The notes under the pieces are model-generated. The model saw only the letters and a program-made list of their open reading frames with translations. It ran no database searches and had not been told where the DNA came from. The position numbers and the translations under genes are program-made. A stretch of 64,000 nucleotides of DNA from Clostridiales bacterium. Its GTDB lineage: Bacteria; Bacillota; Clostridia; Christensenellales; Borkfalkiaceae. Positions within the stretch are counted from its first letter, which is position 1; each line of letters begins with the position of its first letter. The DNA lies in the NCBI GenBank assembly GCA_015069295.1, contig SVIW01000001.1:225503-289502 (forward strand), written 5' to 3'. Positions 1-8,169 of the stretch are shown here, in pieces.

Positions 1-586
1 TGATATTCCACCAAGCGTTGCTCGTCAACGTACTTGCAGGATTTAACGCAATCTTAAACTGCGATTGATTTTCTCCGTACGAGCTGTTAACAATCGAAAC
101 TGTATCCGTTACGTCCGTTTGCTTTGCTATCGAGCCTGCGTTATACGCAAAGTTTACGTCTTCGCTAATCGTAGACATCGTACCGCTTTCGTTCAGCATA
201 GCAAATCCCGCTTTCAACGTGATTGTGTATTTCGTACCCGAAAACGCGTGTAATACCGTTACGTAGATACCGCCCGAAGTCGATTCTACGAATACGGGAC
301 GGCACTGATCGCTGTTTCCAAGCCAACCCGAACCCGCACCCAAAGGATACGTGTTGTTCGTTCTGTTATCGTCCGAAAGCGTACGGATGTTTTCGCCGTT
401 GATATAAATATAGTTCATTATATCCACGCCGTTGTTCGCTGCTATTAAACTCGAACCGTTGATATTCCACCAAGCGTTGCTCGTCAACGTACTTGCAGGA
501 TTTAACGCAATCTTAAACTGCGATTGATTTTCTCCGTACGAGCTGTTAACAATCGAAACTGTATCCGTTACGTCCGTTTGCTTTGC
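1..586. repeat. Exact 127-bp direct repeat (1-127 and 460-586)
   Basis: Bases 1-127 are identical to 460-586, a period of 459 bp (153 codons). The copy at 1 may extend beyond the left edge. The repeat lies inside the secreted protein gene and encodes part of two successive domain units. Exact identity, against clear divergence elsewhere in the same units, points to recent duplication or gene conversion. Confidence 0.9.
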
Positions 587-1162
587 AAAAGCACCATTCG
601 CAAACTTAAACGTAACATCGTCGGATACGGTCGCCGTATTCCCATCCGAATTTACCAAACTGAAACCTTTTTTAATAACGAGATTAAACGTAGTCGTCGA
701 ATAGTCCGTATCAATACGTACCACGATACCATTTCCACTCGTCGTTTCCACGAAAACAGGCGCACAGGAACCGCCGTTTGCCAGCCAACCGCTTGCCCCA
801 GCGTGATTGGTCGTCCCGTTCGAATTCTTCGTCACTGCCGTTCTTGCAGATTCGCCGTTGACGTAGATATACTCCATAATATCTACACCGCCGTTTGCAG
901 CTTGATAATTGCTGTAACTAAAATTCCATACGCCTGTTACATTCGTACCGGAATTAATTTTTACCAATATACAAGCTTCATCAGAGCCCGACCAGGACGA
1001 TTCGTATGAAGCGTCAATCGTGTCCGTTACGTCTACCGTATCTGCCTTTGCGACCGTAGTTCCCTTGTCCGCTGGCAGGGAAAACCATACGCCGAAAATG
1101 CAGCATACCAGCGTTACGAGCAGCAAAAGCTTTATCCATAAAGATTTGCTTTTTTGATACAT
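1..1162 (-). CDS. Secreted repeat-bearing surface protein, C-terminus beyond left edge
   Basis: An open frame runs from an ATG at 1162 to the window edge (387 codons, no stop). AAGGAGGAAG lies just upstream, overlapping the end of the fucosidase gene. The N-terminus (MYQKSKSLWIKLLLLV...) is a signal peptide, probably cleaved near VAKA/DT. The rest is beta-rich and consists of units of about 153 residues, each with an IYVNGE/IYINGE motif, then VFVE(T/S)TSG, then a closing VIKKGF or TLKAGF with a SDDVTF/SEDVNF strand. The second and third units start with an identical stretch at DNA level. It is the last visible gene of the glycan operon. I do not recognise the family; a surface glycan-binding or adhesive role is an inference from context. 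The same closing motif recurs in the proteins at 8166, 40322 and 52351. Confidence 0.75.
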   Translation of the reverse strand, partial: MYQKSKSLWIKLLLLVTLVCCIFGVWFSLPADKGTTVAKADTVDVTDTIDASYESSWSGSDEACILVKINSGTNVTGVWNFSYSNYQAANGGVDIMEYIYVNGESARTAVTKNSNGTTNHAGASGWLANGGSCAPVFVETTSGNGIVVRIDTDYSTTTFNLVIKKGFSLVNSDGNTATVSDDVTFKFANGAFAKQTDVTDTVSIVNSSYGENQSQFKIALNPASTLTSNAWWNINGSSLIAANNGVDIMNYIYINGENIRTLSDDNRTNNTYPLGAGSGWLGNSDQCRPVFVESTSGGIYVTVLHAFSGTKYTITLKAGFAMLNESGTMSTISEDVNFAYNAGSIAKQTDVTDTVSIVNSSYGENQSQFKIALNPASTLTSNAWWNI

Positions 1163-1178
1163 ATTTTCTTCCTCCTTT

Positions 1179-2129
1179 TCAATCTTTTTTTAACGATTTT
1201 AAAACGTCAACGCTGGGGGCAGGTATGCGACCAAGCGGGTCGGGCCCCACGTTCAATAGATAATTGATACCCTTTGCATTGAGTTCGTTTTTGATTTTTA
1301 AAACGGTTTCGGCGCTCTTCCAGTTTTGGTCGTACGCCTTATACCCCCAAGTATCGTTGAGAGTCGCGGGGACTTCGTACAACATTCCGTTGCCCTCCGC
1401 GTCCGTTTCGTTGTCGTTTGACGAGCCGTAATCCCCCATTCCGTTCCCAATCCTCGAATTGATTAAACAATTCGGTTGATACTTCTTGACGAGGTTATAA
1501 AGCTCTATCGATTGCTCTTTCGTAATATCCTGCGGCGTATCGAACCAAATCAGGTCGATATCCCCGTAGTTCGTCAAAAGCTCGGTTACCTGCGGAATCG
1601 TCTTTTTCCTAAAACAAATTTCAAAGTCCTTTTTCGTGTCGGGGAAATCCCAGAAATTCGTCCAAGGCTTGCCTTGGCTCGTTTCTTCCGTTTCGCTGTA
1701 CCCGCCGCCGTGCTCTTCGTGCCAGTCGAGCTCTTGCGAATAATAAATTCCGAACTTCAAGCCCTTTTTACGGCACGCCACCGACAGTTCTTTGATGATA
1801 TCCCGCTTAAAGGGAGTGTGCATTACGTTATAATCGTCCACCTTCGAATCGAACAGGGCAAACCCCTCGTGGTGTTTGGTTGTTACGACGATATATTGCA
1901 TACCAGCCGATACGGCAAGATCGCACCATTCGTCCGCGTCGAAGAAGACGGGGTTAAACGCCTGCATTAGCTTTTCGTATTCTTTAATGGGAATTTGGAA
2001 ACAAGATTGCGCCCATTCGGCAATCATATCCATGCGTTTGCCTTTCCACTCTCCTGCGAGCAAGGAATACAAACCGAAATGAATCATCATACCGAACTTT
2101 GCGTCTTTAAACCATTGTTTGTTGTCCAT
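1179..2129 (-). CDS. GH29 alpha-L-fucosidase
   Basis: This 316-aa protein has no signal peptide, so it probably acts in the cytoplasm on imported fucosylated oligosaccharides, hydrolysing terminal alpha-L-fucose. GH29 hallmarks are visible: KFGMMIHFGLYS near residues 11-22, TTKHHEGFALFDS at 83-95, and IDLIWFDTP at 191-199, where Asp197 sits at the usual nucleophile position. It is shorter than enzymes carrying a C-terminal beta-sandwich, so it looks like a catalytic-domain-only form. The start is supported by AAGGAGGA. It lies 9 bp after the MalG-type permease gene, so uptake and cleavage are co-expressed. The exact linkage preference cannot be read from the sequence. Confidence 0.9.
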   Translation of the reverse strand: MDNKQWFKDAKFGMMIHFGLYSLLAGEWKGKRMDMIAEWAQSCFQIPIKEYEKLMQAFNPVFFDADEWCDLAVSAGMQYIVVTTKHHEGFALFDSKVDDYNVMHTPFKRDIIKELSVACRKKGLKFGIYYSQELDWHEEHGGGYSETEETSQGKPWTNFWDFPDTKKDFEICFRKKTIPQVTELLTNYGDIDLIWFDTPQDITKEQSIELYNLVKKYQPNCLINSRIGNGMGDYGSSNDNETDAEGNGMLYEVPATLNDTWGYKAYDQNWKSAETVLKIKNELNAKGINYLLNVGPDPLGRIPAPSVDVLKSLKKD

Positions 2130-2138
2130 ATATCCTCC

Positions 2139-3014
2139 TTAGCCCTTCACACCGACGGAAGAAATACCTTCCATAATCGATTTTTGGAAGAACGCAAACA
2201 TAATCAAACAAGGAAGCATAACGATTACACCAACTGCGGCTTGGGTATTTGCCTTCGTTGTTTCCGCGGTGCTGGCGTTCATATATTTGAAATAGAGTGC
2301 CAAGGAAAGCGTCCATTTATCTTCCGCACCGGACTTGGTACCAACGTAGGTCAAAGGACCTTGGAAATCGTTCCACGTACCGATAAAGGTCGTTACCGCA
2401 AGATAGATCAAAATGGGCTTAATCATCGGCAAAACGACCCGCAGATATACTTGAAAGCTGTTTGCGCCGTCCAACTTCGCCGCTTCGCAATAGGAATTGG
2501 GAATCCCGCGCATGAACTGACGGACGAGGAAAATGTTCATCGTACCGCCGCCCATCCACAAAGGCACCCACAAGGGGAACAGCGTACCGTCCCAGCTGAT
2601 TTGTCTATAAATAATCGTAAGCGGAATAGACAATACCGTCCCTGGAAGAAGCACAACCGCCATAACCATCGCAAAAACCGCGTCTCTACCGAAGAAATTG
2701 AGTTTCGTCAACGCATACGCCGTCAAGGACGAGGCAAAGCACACGCCGATAATCGTCATCCCCGAAACGAATAACGTATTGAGGATATACTGCAAATAAT
2801 CTGCCGATTGGAAAAATTCTAAATACGTAGCAAGGTTAAGCCCCGTAGGCCACAAGGCTCTATACGTAATATCGTCGTCCGGCATTATCGAAGTAATCAA
2901 TAACACGTATACGGGGAAAAGGAAAATACAAGATACGAGCACCAAGAAAAAGTATTTGGTGCAAACAAAGGCGATTTTACGCGCTTTTTCATTAGAACGC
3001 TTGGTTTCTTCCAT
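2139..3014 (-). CDS. Carbohydrate ABC transporter permease, MalG type
   Basis: This 291-aa inner-membrane subunit belongs to the CUT1 sugar importers (binding-protein-dependent transport inner membrane component). It has about six hydrophobic segments, the first at residues 15-40. The cytoplasmic EAA loop that docks the ATPase is visible as EAAKLDGANSFQVYLRVVLP in the second half. It follows the MalF-type gene by 3 bp and has a clear AGGAGGTG site. No ATPase gene is seen in the window, so a shared MsmK/UgpC-type ATPase elsewhere is likely. The substrate is probably an oligosaccharide released by the operon's glycosidases; this is inferred from context. Confidence 0.93.
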   Translation of the reverse strand: MEETKRSNEKARKIAFVCTKYFFLVLVSCIFLFPVYVLLITSIMPDDDITYRALWPTGLNLATYLEFFQSADYLQYILNTLFVSGMTIIGVCFASSLTAYALTKLNFFGRDAVFAMVMAVVLLPGTVLSIPLTIIYRQISWDGTLFPLWVPLWMGGGTMNIFLVRQFMRGIPNSYCEAAKLDGANSFQVYLRVVLPMIKPILIYLAVTTFIGTWNDFQGPLTYVGTKSGAEDKWTLSLALYFKYMNASTAETTKANTQAAVGVIVMLPCLIMFAFFQKSIMEGISSVGVKG

Positions 3015-3017
3015 CGC

Positions 3018-3986
3018 TTACACCTCCTCTCCGTAATACACCCACTTTTTACTCGTTTTAAAGAGTATCAATGTCATAAGCGCGATGATGACGAACAATA
3101 TCCAGGAAAGCGCGCAGGCTTTGCTCATACCGTTTTCGATTGTACCGAACGCAAGGTCGTATATGTAAACGACGATAAAACGCAAATTAGACGTTTGGAA
3201 CCTATCGTACAAAGGTTTTACGTTGGTAAACGCCTGAATACCGCCGATCATACTGGTTACGATAACGTAGAACATCATCGCCGTGGACATCGGGATCGTA
3301 ATTTTGAAGGTTTTTTGGAAATAATTCGCCCCGTCGAGGTCTGCTGATTCGTACATTTCCGCAGGGATGTTTTGCATCTGCGAAAGCCACATAATCGCCG
3401 TACCGCCCCAACTGAATACGTTGACGAACAATAGCGTTATTAAAACGGAGTCTTCCGCCTCGTACCAAGTGTACGCCGGCAAGCCAACCGCTTCTAATAT
3501 AGTATTGAGATACCCGCCGTCCGTTCTGGTCATATTCGCCCACAGCATCGTACCTGCAACGGCAGGAATCAGATTGGGCAAGTAATACAGAATACGGAAA
3601 GACTTAATCCCTTTCGTCTTTTGATTGAGGAAAAGCGCCACGATATACGAGCCGAGAATCTGCAACGCCAAGCTGACGATGGTAAACGCAAACGTAATAC
3701 CGATAGACGTCAAAAAGTTGTCCAAACCGTATGCGGAACCCGATTTGAAGAAGTAGGAAAAGTTGTCAAAACTAAACCCACCTTCTTTCGCCGAACCGCG
3801 AAGTTCGGGATTGTAATAACCGCGGAAAGAATAGATAAGCGACGTTACCATAGGGATAATCGTAAAGCAAACGATACCTATCAGCACGGGGACTACGTAG
3901 AGCCAGCACGGCACGTTTTTCTTTAAAAACCGCGCCGCCTTGCCCTTTTCTTTTCCTTCCGGCAATGAAGCAATTTCTTTGTTCAT
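3018..3986 (-). CDS. Carbohydrate ABC transporter permease, MalF type
   Basis: This 322-aa membrane protein is the partner of the MalG-type subunit. A charged N-terminus of about 25 residues is followed by a first membrane segment (WLYVVPVLIGIVCFTIIP) and about five more. The EAA loop reads ESADLDGANYFQKTFKITIP. The start follows AAAAGGAG. It is encoded between the binding protein and the second permease, the standard CUT1 order, and completes the importer except for the ATPase. Confidence 0.93.
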   Translation of the reverse strand: MNKEIASLPEGKEKGKAARFLKKNVPCWLYVVPVLIGIVCFTIIPMVTSLIYSFRGYYNPELRGSAKEGGFSFDNFSYFFKSGSAYGLDNFLTSIGITFAFTIVSLALQILGSYIVALFLNQKTKGIKSFRILYYLPNLIPAVAGTMLWANMTRTDGGYLNTILEAVGLPAYTWYEAEDSVLITLLFVNVFSWGGTAIMWLSQMQNIPAEMYESADLDGANYFQKTFKITIPMSTAMMFYVIVTSMIGGIQAFTNVKPLYDRFQTSNLRFIVVYIYDLAFGTIENGMSKACALSWILFVIIALMTLILFKTSKKWVYYGEEV

Positions 3987-4034
3987 TGTTTTTTTCTCCT
4001 TTTGTTAGGATTAGGGTAAGATTTTTATTACGTA

Positions 4035-5648
4035 TTAACGAAGATTGCCTTTCGGGTTTGCCGCGTTATAATTGTCGTTCGTTTCTTTGATTAACTCCGT
4101 AAGCGAACCTTTAGAATACGTTTTCATTTTGAATTTACGGAAGAACGTGGCAACCGTATCTCTAAACTTGATTCTGTAATTGCTCTTATAAATATTGTAC
4201 CAATTTTGTACCAAGTCGTCCCCAGTAGCCCAAGCGTCGTGGTCCATACCTGCAAACGTAGAAATACTTCTCCAAGCGGGCGTACCGCCGTCCTTGGTCT
4301 CGGTATACAAGGATTTTAAGATAGGAATATTGTTACCCGTTGCGCCCGCAATTTCCTGTCCTTCTTCGGTGATAACGAACTTGAGGAAATCCCAGCACAA
4401 ATCGTCGTAGGTCTTCTTCACACCTTTTACCTCAATCGTCTTGCCGTGATAGATGCTGTTGATTGCATACCCAGAGCAACCCGCTGCGATGGCGTCCGTG
4501 GGAATCTGAATTGCCTGCAAGGGAGCTTTGTTATATTTGTTACAATACTCCTTGTGAATAACGCTGAGATTCTTCTCCGCTGCGATAAGGGCAGGTCTGG
4601 ATACTACCTTCATCAGCGTATCGCCGTCTTTAAAGTTGGTGTCTGCCTCCCCTGCATAATAGAGATTGTTTTGCGCGTACAAATATCCGTGCAATTCTTC
4701 CAATGCGTCCTTATGCGCCGAAAGATTTAACGTACCGTCGCTGGCGATAATATTGTCAACGCCCATTGCGTTGAGAATCGTTACGTAAGAAGGTTCCCAA
4801 TCGAGCTTCAAGTCGAGCACGGTCTTGTTTTGCCATTGCGCCTTTACCTTTTGCCCTTTCGTACCCAAAGACTCCGCATAGGAAACAACGTATTGAATTC
4901 TATCCGCAATCGTCTTGGAGAAGGTGAAAAGGTCGGTCAATTCGTCCCAATCTTTGTCTTCAACGATGTCGTTTAATCTTACGGTCGTGGAAACGTAATC
5001 GGTAGGCATTGCAGACGCTCCCGTCTTGGACTTATAATAGGTTTCGTATTGCGTATCCAGCATTTCAAGCAACGCCGTGTTGCACAAAATCGTAGGCTTG
5101 TTATAATCTCTGGGCGCAAAATAGATACCGTACTGCGAATGTTCGTAATATTCTTCCAACCCGTCGGAAGTATCCAAATCGTCGCTTCTAAACTCCCCTT
5201 TATAATTTTTGGTGGGCTTGAATTTACCGTTGATTGCCGCCGTATCGAGCATAGACTCGTAATAGAGGCTGTAATCGGTTTCCGCAGAGCGTTCATAGAA
5301 AGGACGAAGATCGGTGAAGTATTGTTCCCATCTTGCGTGGTACGAATCGGACGTCCAAATGATATTGGGAGAGTTTGCCTCGTCCTGCGATACGCCGTTC
5401 ATAAAGACTTCGAAATCCTGACCAGTAAAGGTTTCCAATTCGATCTGGACGTCGGGATTTTTCTTTTCGTACGCAGCGATCAATTTTTCAAGGACCACCT
5501 GTTCGCCTTCATCCGATTGACAAGCGATCGTAATTTTGTATTCGTCCATTACGACGTTATCGGGAATTTCCCCGCTGCCGCAACCCGAAAACGCAAAAAT
5601 TGAAGCCGCCGTCAATGCACCCATCATTACATAGCTAAATTTTCTCAT
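4035..5648 (-). CDS. Sugar ABC transporter substrate-binding lipoprotein
   Basis: This 537-aa protein is an extracellular solute-binding protein (family 1 fold). A signal peptide ends in a lipobox FSGC with Cys23, so it is anchored to the outer face of the membrane. Typical features are IACQSDEGEQVVLEKLIAAY near the N-terminus and IIWTSDSYHARW after it. It feeds the two permeases encoded directly downstream. The start has AATAAGGAG at good spacing. At 537 aa it is at the long end for the family, as is common for CUT1 binding proteins taking larger oligosaccharides. The ligand is unknown. Confidence 0.92.
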   Translation of the reverse strand: MRKFSYVMMGALTAASIFAFSGCGSGEIPDNVVMDEYKITIACQSDEGEQVVLEKLIAAYEKKNPDVQIELETFTGQDFEVFMNGVSQDEANSPNIIWTSDSYHARWEQYFTDLRPFYERSAETDYSLYYESMLDTAAINGKFKPTKNYKGEFRSDDLDTSDGLEEYYEHSQYGIYFAPRDYNKPTILCNTALLEMLDTQYETYYKSKTGASAMPTDYVSTTVRLNDIVEDKDWDELTDLFTFSKTIADRIQYVVSYAESLGTKGQKVKAQWQNKTVLDLKLDWEPSYVTILNAMGVDNIIASDGTLNLSAHKDALEELHGYLYAQNNLYYAGEADTNFKDGDTLMKVVSRPALIAAEKNLSVIHKEYCNKYNKAPLQAIQIPTDAIAAGCSGYAINSIYHGKTIEVKGVKKTYDDLCWDFLKFVITEEGQEIAGATGNNIPILKSLYTETKDGGTPAWRSISTFAGMDHDAWATGDDLVQNWYNIYKSNYRIKFRDTVATFFRKFKMKTYSKGSLTELIKETNDNYNAANPKGNLR

Positions 5649-5673
5649 TTTATTTCTCCTTATTCTATATTTT

Positions 5674-8169
5674 TTATTTTACTTCTACGGTAACCGAGCT
5701 AAGCGGTACGCTTACCGTAACTTTGCCGTTTTTAAGAACGTAGTTCGAGGTCTGTCTTCCGTTGACGTAAACCTTAGGACTGTTCCCGTTTGCTTTCAAC
5801 GTAACCTGTACTTCAATACCCGTTGCGTTCCCTCTAACCGAGTCGATGCGGACGGAATTTTCAAAAATCGTCAAATCGTATTTTACCTTGTTATAGGAAA
5901 GGTTTTCCATCCCCCAATAACTTAACTGACTGGGCAAGGAAGGCTCGATCTTCAAGGTGTTGCCGTTTGCCGTATCGATACCGAAGAACCCGTAAGGAAT
6001 TGCGGAAACCATCAGGAACGATTCGAGGAATTCCCCGTCGATACCCATGACCCCGTTCGGGCCTATATCCCTTTCGTTCGTACCCATAATACCGTTTTGC
6101 AACGCGTAATAATCGCCTTTTCCGTCCCCGTTTGCATCCCACTGTTCGTTTTCATAATAATCCCAGTAGAAACGGTTGGGGTTTTTGTTGTAATTTTTAC
6201 TGGATACGTAGTAATCGTAGATGTCCATATACCAGTCTTTAATGTTCATCAGACGGCTAAACGCGTCGTCTGCGCCGTAGGTTTCCATACGCGCCATCAA
6301 ATCGAAGAAGCTGGTATACATAATTGCGCCGCCGTTTTGTACCTGCGTTTTCCCATATACACAGTCGGAGTTTTGATAGGAACCGTTAAAAATGGAAAGG
6401 TCGTTTTGATTTTTAGCACTATACGTATTTACGCGAGGCGCAAATTCGAAGAAATAAATATCCTTGCCCTGCGAACCGTATTGATCGGCTGCAACCGTAC
6501 GTTTCCCACTGATCCAATCCATAATCGATTTCGCCTGCGCGTCGGTTGCTACGCCGTAATAGATAGCTTCCATATTCCAAACGGTATGTCCAAAGTCGCA
6601 CCATTTTTCATCCACGTCGCTATACCCACTTACAAAACGCCCGTTCGTCGGATCCCAGAACCCCGTCTTATCCGCGTTGTTGATAGGTTGACGGAGCGCC
6701 GCCAAGACGTCGTTTGCGATTTGTTTTAAAGAGGACGCCGTATAGATATAATCCCGCGTACCCTTATTAAAGTTTCTATCCGCCGTTTTTATCGTCGCCT
6801 CGTTCTTATCCACGCTGACACCGTTGCGAAGGAGAATATCTTCCAAATACGCCAAATCGACGAGCGCTTTATAGAAATATACGTTAGTATGGAAATCAAA
6901 CTTCGTCATAAACGAAATATCCCAATAGCCGTTTGCTAAGGTCATCGCAACCCGTTCGTATTTATCGAAAGAACTCTTATCCGAATCATGTCCAACGAGA
7001 TAGGATTGATCGTTTAAATGTCTTTCCTCGTCGTACATTTCCATATAGAAATTCATCGCCTTACGCGCTTTGGTGATATTTTGTTTTACGTACTCGATAT
7101 CCCCCGTATAATCGTAATCCTGACGAAGGGAGGAAATGAAAATCGAGTTATTATTAACGTGTCGCGTATCGAAGGTCGAACGCACGTAGCTAAGTCCGAA
7201 ATTACCGTCTAACGTCTTGCCTTCTTTTGCCTTAATTTCTACGCGAATCTGGTTGATCCAGCTGTTGAGTTCTTTGTCCGAATTCCACGTTTCTTCCGCA
7301 TACATAGGAAGGAAAATAATATGTTCGTAGGAAGGCGTATAATCGTAAGAAATAAACGCTTTTTCGTTCACGGAAACGCTATACCATACGTTGGGGTCTT
7401 CCGTCGTATACGATACGATAACGTCTTCGATATTGTCGTTATCTTTGGTATACATTCGCAAATCAATTTCTAAAAGCGGACTGTAATACGCCAGCGTATA
7501 ATCGTTGATTGGGGAAGTGAATTCGATGCTGCTTACCCCTTCCACGTCCGTTTGATACAAACCGTTCGTCAATTCGGCATCGTTAGAATAATACGTACCG
7601 TCTTTACTATATCGGCTCGTCCACTCTCTTTCCGTGGAAAGCCCGTTGAAATCCCAGCTTGTACTCAAATCCACGTTAAACGAAGTGGGGAAGGGCCAAC
7701 CCATACGATGCTCGCCCGAATTGGTGTGGGATAACGGGTCGCGTACCGTATCCGTTTCCTGCCAGACGTATCCGTAATCATCCACGGGGATATTGCTTAA
7801 AATCTTTCTAATCCCCGCAATACGGTCCGTCTCGTAAGCGTCGTAGCTATTGAACCAATAGTAGGACATCGAATTCCATTCCTGCCAGAAAAACTGCTTG
7901 GCGGTGACGCCTGCGGTAACACTGTTTACCTTTTGATCTAAGCCGTTTTCAACGTATCCAGAGTGTCTTTTAAAATAATCGTTTAAGAAAGTGTCCAATT
8001 CTTTGTTCGAGCTTTTAAACTGCAACAATTCATCGCTCGTCTTCGAATACTTATATTCGGACGCCGTGGGGGATTCCGTGTTTTCCGTATCCCCACAAGC
8101 GGTTGCAAAGACAACCGTAGACGACAAAGCCATACAAAGCATAAACTTCATTTTTTTCGTAAGTCTCAT
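5674..8169 (-). CDS. Six-hairpin glycosidase-like lipoprotein
   Basis: The start was set at the ATG at 8169 (831 aa) because it gives a lipoprotein signal ending FATACGD and has AAGGAGGAAG upstream. The ATG overlaps the upstream stop as ATGA (8166-8169), a sign of translational coupling; a longer frame to 8259 lacks these. The first ~300 residues are beta-rich. Residues ~320-740 resemble an (alpha/alpha)6 toroid (KWCDFGHTVWNMEAIYYG, QNGGAIMYTSFFDLMAR), and a C-terminal beta-sandwich (PKVYVNGRQTSNYVLKNG) follows, the layout of GH65/78/94-like enzymes. I cannot assign a GH family or the acid/base residues. An exo-acting extracellular glycosidase for the locus substrate is the likely role. Confidence 0.7.
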   Translation of the reverse strand: MRLTKKMKFMLCMALSSTVVFATACGDTENTESPTASEYKYSKTSDELLQFKSSNKELDTFLNDYFKRHSGYVENGLDQKVNSVTAGVTAKQFFWQEWNSMSYYWFNSYDAYETDRIAGIRKILSNIPVDDYGYVWQETDTVRDPLSHTNSGEHRMGWPFPTSFNVDLSTSWDFNGLSTEREWTSRYSKDGTYYSNDAELTNGLYQTDVEGVSSIEFTSPINDYTLAYYSPLLEIDLRMYTKDNDNIEDVIVSYTTEDPNVWYSVSVNEKAFISYDYTPSYEHIIFLPMYAEETWNSDKELNSWINQIRVEIKAKEGKTLDGNFGLSYVRSTFDTRHVNNNSIFISSLRQDYDYTGDIEYVKQNITKARKAMNFYMEMYDEERHLNDQSYLVGHDSDKSSFDKYERVAMTLANGYWDISFMTKFDFHTNVYFYKALVDLAYLEDILLRNGVSVDKNEATIKTADRNFNKGTRDYIYTASSLKQIANDVLAALRQPINNADKTGFWDPTNGRFVSGYSDVDEKWCDFGHTVWNMEAIYYGVATDAQAKSIMDWISGKRTVAADQYGSQGKDIYFFEFAPRVNTYSAKNQNDLSIFNGSYQNSDCVYGKTQVQNGGAIMYTSFFDLMARMETYGADDAFSRLMNIKDWYMDIYDYYVSSKNYNKNPNRFYWDYYENEQWDANGDGKGDYYALQNGIMGTNERDIGPNGVMGIDGEFLESFLMVSAIPYGFFGIDTANGNTLKIEPSLPSQLSYWGMENLSYNKVKYDLTIFENSVRIDSVRGNATGIEVQVTLKANGNSPKVYVNGRQTSNYVLKNGKVTVSVPLSSVTVEVK

